64,000 nucleotides of DNA from Flavobacteriales bacterium (GTDB lineage: Bacteria > Bacteroidota > Bacteroidia > Flavobacteriales > Flavobacteriaceae), in NCBI GenBank assembly GCA_003331305.1, contig QOQB01000001.1:1-64000 (forward strand). The letters are read 5' to 3'. Below the pieces are notes generated by a model. That model was given only the letters and a program-made list of their open reading frames with translations. It ran no database searches and had not been told where the DNA came from. The position numbers and the translations under genes are program-made. Shown here piece by piece: positions 1 to 8,091 of the stretch (position 1 is the stretch's first letter; every line of letters starts with the position of its first letter).

Positions 1-299
1 TGGATATTGATGGAAATGAAGAAATCTGGAATTTTTTGTCAAAATTTGATAAAAACGGACTCATTAATTCCCTTTCGGTAAATGAGGTTATGGAGACAAT
101 AAAAATATATCCAAATCCATTCGACCAATATTTAAATATTGAAAATATTAAAAATGATCTTTTGCTTTTTGATATTAACGGAAGACAAATTAAAATCAAT
201 ATCAAAAACAATAAAATAAATACAAGTCATTTAAATAAAGGCATTTATTTTTTAATAACAACTGATCAAAAGAAAAACATATATAAACTGATTAAATAA
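1..299 (+). CDS. C-terminal end of a T9SS-secreted protein, probably an esterase (5' end outside window)
   Basis: The reading frame is open from base 3, so the TTG at 36 in the ORF track is not the start and the gene begins upstream of the window. The visible part starts DIDGNEEIWNFLSKF, which resembles the last helix of PHB-depolymerase/LpqC-type alpha/beta hydrolases. A type A Por-secretion sorting domain follows: the motif IYPNPF, short beta strands, and the ending KGIYFL...YKLIK. The protein is therefore expected to cross the outer membrane by the type IX system and be anchored or released at the surface. Base composition is clearly more AT-rich than the downstream genes. The sorting domain is certain from its motif. 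The hydrolase call rests on one short segment and is an inference. Confidence 0.75.
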   Translation, partial: DIDGNEEIWNFLSKFDKNGLINSLSVNEVMETIKIYPNPFDQYLNIENIKNDLLLFDINGRQIKINIKNNKINTSHLNKGIYFLITTDQKKNIYKLIK

Positions 300-335
300 G
301 TTCAAGATTAATTCTTAAGAATATCAATGACAAAT

Positions 336-357
336 AAAAAAAGCGCCCTAAGGAGCT
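336..357 (-). terminator. Probable intrinsic terminator of the carbonic anhydrase transcript
   Basis: Read on the minus strand, AGCTCC-TTAG-GGCGCT forms a stem with one mismatch and is followed by seven T. It lies about 22 bp after the carbonic anhydrase stop codon. Confidence 0.55.
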
Positions 358-379
358 ATTTGTTATGCTCAAATAATTC

Positions 380-1009
380 TTAGAGCCATTTAACTTCTCC
401 GTTTGCAAGCTGATACACACCGCCTTTTATGGCGATGCTTCCTTCTGCTTCAAGTTCTGAGAGTATTGGACTCATGCTGCGAATCTCAGTAATGGTATGT
501 GATACGTTTTCTACAATTGACGCATTTACAAAAACAGTATTTCCACTATCATAGGGGCCCTCTACAGTAGCTTTAACGCTATTGACAGCAGGCTGAATAT
601 TTGAAAGTAGTGCCGTAATATTGCCGAGCTCCACGTCGTCGCACGCTGCCTTTACAGCTCCGCAGCCCTCGTGACCCAAAACAACAATAAGCTTACTCCC
701 TGCTACCTTGCATGCATACTCCATACTTGCAACGATATCGGTATTTACAAAATTTCCAGCAACGCGAGCGACAAATATATCGCCCAAAGCTTGATCAAAA
801 ACTTCCTCTACTACAACGCGAGAGTCAATACATGACAATACTATTGCTTGTGGTGCCTGCCCAGATTCAGAGGCCGCTCGTAAGCTACTATTATCTGTTT
901 GTGTAAGCGAGTCGTTGGTATAGTTTGAATTCCCTTTCTTAAGATTTTCAAGTACTAGTTCTGGTGTGAGTTGTGCTTGAGCATCAGCTGTTAAAATATC
1001 TTTTCTCAT
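380..1009 (-). CDS. Beta-class carbonic anhydrase
   Basis: Interconverts CO2 and bicarbonate. The zinc-binding and catalytic signature of the beta class is complete: C60-x-D62-S-R64 in SCIDSR, and H113-x-x-C116 in GHEGCGAVKA. Length (209 aa) is normal for a bacterial enzyme. There is no signal peptide, so it acts in the cytoplasm. It lies 7 bp downstream of the SulP transporter on the same strand and is almost certainly co-transcribed with it. A carbonic anhydrase coupled to a SulP permease points to bicarbonate uptake and interconversion, for example to feed carboxylases or for pH balance. A weak terminator follows. The enzyme family is certain; the physiological role is inferred from the neighbour. 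Confidence 0.95.
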   Translation of the reverse strand: MRKDILTADAQAQLTPELVLENLKKGNSNYTNDSLTQTDNSSLRAASESGQAPQAIVLSCIDSRVVVEEVFDQALGDIFVARVAGNFVNTDIVASMEYACKVAGSKLIVVLGHEGCGAVKAACDDVELGNITALLSNIQPAVNSVKATVEGPYDSGNTVFVNASIVENVSHTITEIRSMSPILSELEAEGSIAIKGGVYQLANGEVKWL

Positions 1010-1016
1010 AATTCAA

Positions 1017-2873
1017 TTATTTATTTAATGACTTAATATGTTTTAAAAAATCGGGTAGTTCCTCAAAAATATTTGCCGCTGGAACCAATCTCGGCACGAT
1101 GCCAATGCGCTCCATCATGTAGCGAGGTTGGCTAGGTAGATCAATAAAGTGAACCTCCTTATTTTCTTTCGCTAAATCTACCAACAAATCTTCAAGTGCA
1201 TATAAACCCGATTGGTCAATATATTCCATTCGATCAAAGCGGAACAAAACCGTTTCGGCAGCTGAAGGAATTTCTTTAGCCAGTTTACTGAACCCGTCAG
1301 TAGATCCAAAAAATAGTGGCCCATTGATATGTTTGATTGCAATTTTATCGCTTTTTAATTCAGCAAAAGATGCTTCGTCATCCCAAAGCTTTTCTTTGCT
1401 CCCTGATAAAACTTTTGACCTACTTTCGGTTAAGTCGCCAATCTTTTTCATAAACATCAACGATGCCATTACAAGACCAATACCAACAGCATAAACTAAA
1501 TTCCAAACAGTAGAAAGCAGCATAACAACAAGCATGACAACTACTTCAGAACTTATTCCTAATTTACCTATTTTAATGTCTCTTGGAAGAGACGGAATAG
1601 CGCGTAGCCCTTTATAGTCCATAACGCCAATACCAACTGTAACCAAAATACCGGCAAGTACAGCAGCAGGAATGGTTGATGCAGCATCACTAAACAATAA
1701 TAAAATCATCAACAACACAATTCCGGCAACCATTCCCGAGATACGGGTTTTTCCACCAGAGTTGATATTTACTACCGTACGAATAGTCGCCCCTGCTCCA
1801 GGAATTCCGCCAAACATGGCAGAAATACTGTTTCCTATTCCTTGACCAATAAGTTCTTTGTTAGGTTTATGGCGGGTTTTAGTCATGTTGTCTGCAACCA
1901 CACTTGTTAGTAACGAGTCTATTGCACCTAAAAGCGCTAGCGTAAGTGCCGTGAACACATAAGGAAGTAATTGTCCAACGCTTAGTTCGGTAAATATTTC
2001 CCATTTAGGGAGTGGAAACCCCTGTGGAATTGCCGTTATGGGTCGGTAGTTTGGCACAAAAATAATGGCAACTCCTGTCATGACGACTAACGCAACAAGT
2101 GTACTGGGAACAGCGCTAGTAATGCGTTTAAATCCATAAATGATAAAAATCGTTCCCAGCGCAAGAATAAACTCTATCCAACTAATATTTTGCAATGCGC
2201 TTGGCATAACGCGCAAAGCCCCCAAAACTCCTGAGGCAGATTTTGCGGCCAAGGTTTGTGATTCTTCCAAGATTTGCGAATCAGTAATGGCTTCTCCTCT
2301 TGAAACCGTTTCTGAGAAATCTTCTAAAACCAGAAGATCTTCACCTGCTTCTTCGTCCAAAATATTCCCCAAGATAACGGCTTCGGCTTGAGGTTTAAAG
2401 GTTTCAACATACGCAGTATCTTCTTTGGCATAGTACCCCAAAACAGGTAAAACTTGCGTGATTAATATAATCAGACCAATAGCCGTCATAAAGCCAGAGA
2501 CCACTGGATAAGGAATATAGCGAATGTATTTTCCTAATTTAAGAAACCCTAATCCTACTTGCATTAAACCTGCAAGCATAAATACTGCTAAAATAATGGG
2601 AAGTGCCTTTTCAACACTACCATCATTGGATGCAATTAGCGTGCTGATTATAACCATACTAACTGCTGTCATAGGGGCAGTAGGCCCAGAAATTTGTGTG
2701 TTAGTACCCCCTAGAAGGGCAGCAAAGAAACTTAAAAATATAGCGCCGTATAAACCAGCTGTGGGTCCCAATCCGGAGGAAACACCAAATGCTAAGGCCA
2801 AAGGAAGCGCAACGATACCAGCGGTTAGCCCACCGAAAATATCGCCCTTAATGTGAATGAATGCTTTTTTCAT
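1017..2873 (-). CDS. SulP-family inorganic anion transporter with STAS domain (possible BicA-type bicarbonate carrier)
   Basis: A 618-aa permease. The N-terminal part (DIFGGLTAGIVALPLALAFG) is the typical SulP first helix and is followed by about a dozen hydrophobic segments. A cytoplasmic STAS domain occupies roughly residues 500-610. Known SulP substrates are sulfate and bicarbonate. The directly adjacent carbonic anhydrase favours bicarbonate and suggests symport like cyanobacterial BicA, but sequence alone cannot settle it. An odd feature is an acidic insert of about 65 residues (from about 150 to 215, rich in E, D and S) between membrane helices, probably extracytoplasmic. A degenerate -7 element (TACTTTCG on the minus strand, about 41 bp upstream) could start the operon. 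Confidence 0.93.
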   Translation of the reverse strand: MKKAFIHIKGDIFGGLTAGIVALPLALAFGVSSGLGPTAGLYGAIFLSFFAALLGGTNTQISGPTAPMTAVSMVIISTLIASNDGSVEKALPIILAVFMLAGLMQVGLGFLKLGKYIRYIPYPVVSGFMTAIGLIILITQVLPVLGYYAKEDTAYVETFKPQAEAVILGNILDEEAGEDLLVLEDFSETVSRGEAITDSQILEESQTLAAKSASGVLGALRVMPSALQNISWIEFILALGTIFIIYGFKRITSAVPSTLVALVVMTGVAIIFVPNYRPITAIPQGFPLPKWEIFTELSVGQLLPYVFTALTLALLGAIDSLLTSVVADNMTKTRHKPNKELIGQGIGNSISAMFGGIPGAGATIRTVVNINSGGKTRISGMVAGIVLLMILLLFSDAASTIPAAVLAGILVTVGIGVMDYKGLRAIPSLPRDIKIGKLGISSEVVVMLVVMLLSTVWNLVYAVGIGLVMASLMFMKKIGDLTESRSKVLSGSKEKLWDDEASFAELKSDKIAIKHINGPLFFGSTDGFSKLAKEIPSAAETVLFRFDRMEYIDQSGLYALEDLLVDLAKENKEVHFIDLPSQPRYMMERIGIVPRLVPAANIFEELPDFLKHIKSLNK

Positions 2874-2923
2874 TATTTGTATTTAGTAAATGTGAAATTT
2901 GAAAGTTGGGGAGTCGAAAGTAC

Positions 2924-3253
2924 TTACGCTTCTTCAGGGGGAGGGGAGTCCAGCGTATTTGTAACTTCAAAAAAAACGCTTTCATTGTAAAGTGTGCTCA
3001 AATTTTCATCAGAAAAAAATGCAAATTTGGGAAAATCAGTGATTAAAAACTTACTCTCCTCCAAAAAATCTGATGCATTTTTACCCTCTTTAGGTTTAGG
3101 CTCTTCACTCTCTTGTGATAATACATAAGCCTCGTGAGTTGAAAAGTCAAGTGCAGCAACAGCAATAGTAGAAAGCTGTGACATCAACACAATAAACAAC
3201 AAAGACTTAATTGTCTTTTGTGTAAAAAATAAAAAATGATGCTGTTGAATCAC
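2924..3253 (-). CDS. Small secreted hypothetical protein
   Basis: A 109-aa protein read from a GTG. The N terminus has positive and aromatic residues followed by a hydrophobic stretch (SLLFIVLMSQLSTIAVAA), consistent with a signal peptide or anchor. The rest is acidic and low in complexity, ending in PPPEEA, with no Cys pairs or catalytic motif that I recognise. It precedes the SulP gene on the same strand by 50 bp. It has its own good promoter (TTG-N17-TATTTTTG) and may be co-transcribed with the bicarbonate genes. Function unknown. The reading frame is supported by the promoter and the lack of a better ORF on the other strand. Confidence 0.6.
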   Translation of the reverse strand: MIQQHHFLFFTQKTIKSLLFIVLMSQLSTIAVAALDFSTHEAYVLSQESEEPKPKEGKNASDFLEESKFLITDFPKFAFFSDENLSTLYNESVFFEVTNTLDSPPPEEA

Positions 3254-3279
3254 AGAGCTATATTCTTTTTAAAGCATTT

Positions 3280-3307
3280 CAAAAATACACTTTTATTTGA
3301 ATTTCAA
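3280..3307 (-). promoter_or_regulatory. Promoter of the small secreted protein gene
   Basis: On the minus strand TTG (3305-3307), a 17-bp spacer and TATTTTTG (3280-3287) match the Bacteroidetes vegetative consensus. The distance to the GTG start is 26 bp. Confidence 0.6.
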
Positions 3308-3378
3308 ATTATAAATGCATGTTAAAATATCCTAAAAATGTTACGGTCAAGACATTACCAAAATCTACGAAAATTATT

Positions 3379-6300
3379 TTACTTCTTAATAATTTTTAAG
3401 ATTTGGTATTTAGCATTTGAAACAGCAATAACTTTTGCAAAATAGATACCGCTTTGATGACTAGAAAAGTCAATGTTTTCATCAAAGCTTGTCATAACTT
3501 TTTTACCTGAAACATCATAAATCTCAACATAAACCTCCTCTTCTGAAGTAACAGTAAACTTTCCAGAAGTTGGGTTTGGATACATCACAACAGGAAAATC
3601 AGGATTTGCCGTATCAAAGCTCAAAGTACAACTTGTACCTACTTCGTATTGAAAATATTTGGTAACCGAAAGCCCTCCCGCATAAGCAAATTTTACGGCA
3701 TAACTTATCTCTTCTCCTTGCGTAAAACCACCCAAAGTTTTGGTAAACACATTTTTGCCCTGAGCATCCATTTGCGTCTCGCCAAATGGAGACTGCTTAA
3801 ACAAAAACACTACAACTCCAGACTTATCAGTATCTAAAAGCTCGGAAGTAAATTTTACACTGCTACCAATAGTTTCAAAAGTAATGTTATAGCCCGTCGA
3901 AAATGGATTTCCATCAATGTGAACATCAGATCTAAAGTTACAATAATAACGTTGATTTACGGTTATTGAAATAGGTGATGAGGTGGCAGTACCAGCATCA
4001 TTATCTATTGCTTTGGCTGTTATACTGTAAGAATCCACCGCGGGATTACTCCAAGAAAATGTATACGGCTGAGTACTATCCTCACCTAATTTTGTGTTAC
4101 CTTGATAAAATTCAACTTTTGCAATCGTTCCATCAAAATCTGAAGCAGAAGCAGTAATCTCAACAGTATCGCCCAAAACAAATACATCGCCATCATCAGG
4201 AGAGGTTATGGATACACTTGGCAATCCATTACTGCCATTTTGCACATTAACATAAACCGCATCCTTGACGGTAGTATTAGAAGCTGTAAGGAACAGTTCA
4301 AATTTATAAATCCCTGACACCAAATTTGAAACTGTGGTGGTAAGTGATTGACTGTCTGCAAAACTCACTGTCGAAGGCCCAAAAATTTGTGTCCATTTAG
4401 ATATTGTGTTATCCACATCAGGAATGCTACTTTGTGTTGCGTCAAGCGTTGTCGTAGTGGCTGGAATTACAACCGTAATATTTCCTCCAGCTTCGGCAAT
4501 AAGCGGCGTGTAATCTAAGCCTGAAGTTCGTGTGAAAACCATATCACCTAAATTGAATCCACCCTTTGCAACATCAACTCTTAATATATGTTCTCCTTGA
4601 ATCAAAGGAATTCCATTGACCGATTTGGTTGCCCATGCATCCCATTTACCTGTTGAAGAAACTGTAATGTTGGATGCAACTTGTTGACCGTCTAATTCAA
4701 GGTTAAATGGCCCACCAGAATTATTCTCCGTTGCATAACGAAAATCCATTTTATAGTAGCCCGATTGCGTGACATCAATAGTGTATTCTAGCCACTCCCC
4801 TGCCTCAATCCAACCAACTGTTTCACCCTCGACGTCGGATACCGCATCTACATATTCATCAGTCCTAAAATCACCATTTTCAGCTCCTGAATTTCCTACA
4901 GTTGAATCAAAATAAGAAATATCTTGTCCTTTACCTCCTTCAAAATAATCGTAGTTTCCCGCTTGAATTGTACCCGGAATTTGAAAAGGTTGATTTAAAT
5001 AGGGTTTTTGTTCTCCCACAACAACTTGTACAGAGTTAGTCGTAACAAATCCTGAGCTGTTATGCACTTTGGCATAAAAATTATGAATGCCTGATGTAAG
5101 GTTTTCAGCAGTTGCCATATATGGGGCCGTGTTGTCAGTCGCTACCAGTCCGCTGTCATTAAAAAACTCAACCTTGGTGATTCCAATCCCTGTAGCTTCG
5201 GTGGTCAAATCTACACTACCTCCTACATATGCCTGATTAAAGCTTGTACTTATTGTACCCGACAAATCAACATCTCTGTTGGTTTTCATGGTATTGGCAG
5301 GGACATTTAATGAAAATCCGTCAGAAAAATCCACGGTTATGTCAGTGTCAGAATAATTTTGTGCTACATAGGTGGTTTCTCCATTCTGATCAAATGCAGC
5401 AGCAATAGGGTGGTTTGCCGTAATATTTGTCTTGACCGTTCCCAAGGCCTTCATATTATGTATCCAGTAATACGTATGGGCATCTGAAATACCAAATTTT
5501 AAGCCTCTGTCAGGGTTGGAGTCATAAAGTTCAATGGCCTTATCTGGGTCGATAAAAGCAGCGTAGCACCAATAGACATCATGCCATAAATTTGCATTTA
5601 CCTCGTTGGACAAAATTCCTGTATTCTGTTGCATTTCATTCCATAATTTTTGCACATAGGTCGTGTTGTGTCCCAAATACAATGAACCCCCATGTATAGG
5701 GTACATCTCTATTCCATAAGCAGCAGCGATATCTGCTGTCCAAAAGGTGCCGCTGTCGTATGAATTTCCCCATACTCTAGAAGCAATGCTGTATGAATAG
5801 GTGTTTGAAAAAATACGTTCATTAACATCAAACCAATACTCTTCAACCGCAGTTTGTTCAGTGGTATATAAATAAATACCCAAATCCCGAATCGCGTCGT
5901 TTCCCGTAACAGAACCCCAATGGATCAAAGAAGAGTTAAATTGCATACTTTCTGAAGTAGATTCTTGGTCATTACCCTGCGGAAAAGTTGCAAATCCATT
6001 TGCCCAAGCATGTCCTGCATAAGGACTAAAATTCCGTAAAAACGGAAATTTGTCATCTGTTCGGCTTGATGAGGCAGCATCCCGTACAAGCATATTAATC
6101 ATATCTCCCCATTGATTTGCCCAGCCAGGTTCAAATTGTTCAACAAATGCTGCCGCATGAATAAAATAACCCCAATGAAAATGGTGGTCGTTAATGTTAG
6201 AGTCTTGTCCGTGACCACCTGGATATCCGATGAGAGTAGACCATGCATTGTTATAATAAAATAAAAAAGCAACCTCACCAGACTCATAGCTGAGCCAATC

Positions 6301-7500
6301 TTCCAGTCGTTCTTTTACCGTGGCAATCATTTTGTCTCTTGCCTCAGTGTCGCCAATTTTGTGGGCTATCCGTGCTGTTTGTACCAAACGATTCATCATT
6401 TGCCCTTCATTATATGAGTCAGTCCACGTTGCCAATGCATCATTTTCTAACAAGTTTACCTTACTGCCCATGTCAGAGGGATTGAATGAATCGCTATAAT
6501 TAGCCAAATACGGAAGGGTAGGCAAAATACCATAAAATGCATTTTCAGTAGCAAATGCATTCCCATCTAACATTTTCAAATCTCCGCGAATAGAACTATA
6601 CGTTTCACGGTTTGGTGAAGGTGAATCTGCGGCCAAATGCGACCACTGATGCGGTAGAAGTCCTTGTAACACTGTGTTGTATGTTCCCTCTTTAACGTCA
6701 GGGGTTATTTCAAAATCGGTGCGTAGAACACTCGTATTTTCGTTGAAATTCCAATTTACAGTAGTATTGGAAGGAAATACATAAGCAAACTTTTTGTAGG
6801 TGTTGGCTATTTGCAAAGCGTTGGTATTACTTTGTGGAAGCATGACAACAGACCAATAGTCTTTTCCGTTAAGAGTCGATGTATACACCGCTCCATTTTG
6901 CGTCCACGAACTACCTGTAGGCGCATATATGGCATAATCAACTCCATCTTGAGCGTTTTCTATCAAAATCATTTCTCCGTGAAGCGTTGCCGTGCCTGCT
7001 TTCACCTCTACGGAAGCAACATCTGAACTTCCCTTTTTCAAATAAATAAAGGGCATACCAATACCACTTGTGGCCGATAAATAGCGCCCATTTGCAGACC
7101 ATTCCATACTTACCGTCCAATCAGAATGATTAGAAACAGTCGCTCTAGAGCTGTTAAGGTTTTGAACACCAACATTTATCGTTTGTCTATCTCCAACAAC
7201 CCCAAAAGGAATATAGGTAATCCCCAAACCAGCTGTAGTCGTTCGCATAGTAAACGGGTAGTTAAAGAGATTACTCACATGGTCGTCCCTGAGAAGAAGT
7301 GACCACCAATCGTTTGTTGGGATGGGCTTGCTTTGCGCAACACCAGAAAGCTGAGGAGATCCACCCGGGTATTCATTCCTTCCTGCTGAATCAGACCCAG
7401 GAAATGTATTGGTATAACTACCACTGCCAACGGGGATTATTTGAGCATAGGTACTGCATGAAAATAAAACAAAAAGTGTGAATTTGAAAAAATTTGTCAA
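3379..7500 (-). CDS. Multidomain GH81 endo-beta-1,3-glucanase (laminarinase) secreted by T9SS
   Basis: Hydrolyses beta-1,3-glucans such as laminarin outside the cell. Domain order in 1373 aa: signal peptide (1-19); GH81 catalytic region (about 25-730) with the family entry motif PTNDWWSLL, the catalytic stretch DHHFHWGYF near 440 and the acidic motif NDQESTSESM near 512; Ig-like domain (about 743-823); CBM6 (about 838-987, GWIEAGEWLEYTI); PKD/K319L-like domain (about 1000-1087); second Ig-like domain (about 1092-1177); a CBM56-like beta-1,3-glucan-binding module (about 1183-1287, moderate certainty); and a T9SS type A sorting domain (about 1300-1373, MYPNPTSGKF). The start codon is TTG. No in-frame ATG exists upstream before a stop, and the TTG gives a good signal peptide. 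No SusC/SusD pair is nearby, so it stands outside a classic polysaccharide utilization locus. Confidence 0.95.
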   Translation of the reverse strand: MTNFFKFTLFVLFSCSTYAQIIPVGSGSYTNTFPGSDSAGRNEYPGGSPQLSGVAQSKPIPTNDWWSLLLRDDHVSNLFNYPFTMRTTTAGLGITYIPFGVVGDRQTINVGVQNLNSSRATVSNHSDWTVSMEWSANGRYLSATSGIGMPFIYLKKGSSDVASVEVKAGTATLHGEMILIENAQDGVDYAIYAPTGSSWTQNGAVYTSTLNGKDYWSVVMLPQSNTNALQIANTYKKFAYVFPSNTTVNWNFNENTSVLRTDFEITPDVKEGTYNTVLQGLLPHQWSHLAADSPSPNRETYSSIRGDLKMLDGNAFATENAFYGILPTLPYLANYSDSFNPSDMGSKVNLLENDALATWTDSYNEGQMMNRLVQTARIAHKIGDTEARDKMIATVKERLEDWLSYESGEVAFLFYYNNAWSTLIGYPGGHGQDSNINDHHFHWGYFIHAAAFVEQFEPGWANQWGDMINMLVRDAASSSRTDDKFPFLRNFSPYAGHAWANGFATFPQGNDQESTSESMQFNSSLIHWGSVTGNDAIRDLGIYLYTTEQTAVEEYWFDVNERIFSNTYSYSIASRVWGNSYDSGTFWTADIAAAYGIEMYPIHGGSLYLGHNTTYVQKLWNEMQQNTGILSNEVNANLWHDVYWCYAAFIDPDKAIELYDSNPDRGLKFGISDAHTYYWIHNMKALGTVKTNITANHPIAAAFDQNGETTYVAQNYSDTDITVDFSDGFSLNVPANTMKTNRDVDLSGTISTSFNQAYVGGSVDLTTEATGIGITKVEFFNDSGLVATDNTAPYMATAENLTSGIHNFYAKVHNSSGFVTTNSVQVVVGEQKPYLNQPFQIPGTIQAGNYDYFEGGKGQDISYFDSTVGNSGAENGDFRTDEYVDAVSDVEGETVGWIEAGEWLEYTIDVTQSGYYKMDFRYATENNSGGPFNLELDGQQVASNITVSSTGKWDAWATKSVNGIPLIQGEHILRVDVAKGGFNLGDMVFTRTSGLDYTPLIAEAGGNITVVIPATTTTLDATQSSIPDVDNTISKWTQIFGPSTVSFADSQSLTTTVSNLVSGIYKFELFLTASNTTVKDAVYVNVQNGSNGLPSVSITSPDDGDVFVLGDTVEITASASDFDGTIAKVEFYQGNTKLGEDSTQPYTFSWSNPAVDSYSITAKAIDNDAGTATSSPISITVNQRYYCNFRSDVHIDGNPFSTGYNITFETIGSSVKFTSELLDTDKSGVVVFLFKQSPFGETQMDAQGKNVFTKTLGGFTQGEEISYAVKFAYAGGLSVTKYFQYEVGTSCTLSFDTANPDFPVVMYPNPTSGKFTVTSEEEVYVEIYDVSGKKVMTSFDENIDFSSHQSGIYFAKVIAVSNAKYQILKIIKK

Positions 7501-7551
7501 GATGTTATTATTAAAAATTAAAATCGCATAAAATTATGTCAATATTATTAC

Positions 7552-7582
7552 CAAATCTAAAATTAAAAACCATACATTTCAA
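7552..7582 (-). promoter_or_regulatory. Promoter of the GH81 laminarinase gene
   Basis: The minus strand reads TTG (7580-7582), a 20-bp spacer and TAGATTTG (7552-7559), a perfect -7 element. It predicts a leader of about 47 nt. Confidence 0.65.
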
Positions 7583-7584
7583 CT

Positions 7585-7605
7585 ACATATACAAAACGTA
7601 TATGT
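7585..7605. repeat. Inverted repeat next to the GH81 promoter, candidate operator
   Basis: ACATATAC-AAAAC-GTATATGT is a perfect 8-bp inverted repeat with a 5-bp spacer. It sits 2 bp upstream of the -33 TTG of the GH81 promoter, a place suited to an activator or repressor dimer. The rest of the 312-bp gap 7501-7812 is AT-rich and holds no ORF or RNA gene that I can see. Confidence 0.5.
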
Positions 7606-7800
7606 TACGTCGGATAAAAACAGTAGACATACTTAATCTACATAAAAGGTCTAAGAAGTAAAACGAAATATCGAAGCTTCTTTTAATGTTTTATATGTAT
7701 GAAACTAAAGCTTTAATGTTCGTTTTTTTAATTTAAATAAATGTTAGTGAATGGTTAACCTAAAACGGGTTATTTAAACAATTATTAGCAAAAACCCCAA

Positions 7801-7808
7801 TATCTTTG
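7801..7808 (+). promoter_or_regulatory. -7 promoter element of the XRE regulator gene, predicted leaderless
   Basis: TATCTTTG matches TAnnTTTG and ends exactly 4 bp before the ATG at 7813. No TTG lies at the usual -33 distance. Confidence 0.6.
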
Positions 7809-7812
7809 ACAA

Positions 7813-8091
7813 ATGACAATACATGACAGATTACGTCAAATTATTGCTGACAAAAAAATATCCATTTCTAAGTTCGAACGCACCATTGGTGTAGGGCAAA
7901 ATTCAGTTTCTTCATGTCTTAGGCGTGAATCAAGTGTAAACCACGAAGTGCTGCTTGGAGTCAAAGTAAATTTTCCTGAATACAGCTTGGATTGGATTAT
8001 AACTGGCAAAAAGTCAGAAAATGAAGAACTTGTAACTCTAATTAAGAATAATTTACGTGAATTGGAAAAAGAGGTTAATAAAATCACCTAA
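7813..8091 (+). CDS. XRE-type helix-turn-helix regulator
   Basis: A 92-aa protein with an N-terminal helix-turn-helix (about residues 15-45, ISISKFERTIGVGQNSVSS) and the segment YSLDWIITG, which is common in phage-repressor-like XRE proteins of Bacteroidetes. The C-terminal 25 residues are charged and probably helical, suited to dimerization. It is transcribed divergently from the GH81 gene 312 bp away and converges on hisS, overlapping its end by 8 bp. A role at the GH81 promoter is possible but not shown. The start is supported by the -7 element immediately upstream. An antisense ORF of similar length covers the same bases and is treated as a shadow. Confidence 0.8.
   Translation: MTIHDRLRQIIADKKISISKFERTIGVGQNSVSSCLRRESSVNHEVLLGVKVNFPEYSLDWIITGKKSENEELVTLIKNNLRELEKEVNKIT

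Noticed and set aside
2140-2856. Plus-strand ORFs of 83 and 110 aa inside the SulP gene
   Set aside because: They lie fully within a well-supported membrane transporter and show low-complexity antisense composition.
7836-8087. Minus-strand ORF of 83 aa opposite the XRE regulator
   Set aside because: The plus-strand frame encodes a clear helix-turn-helix protein with a -7 box at its start; the antisense frame has no motif and is a shadow.
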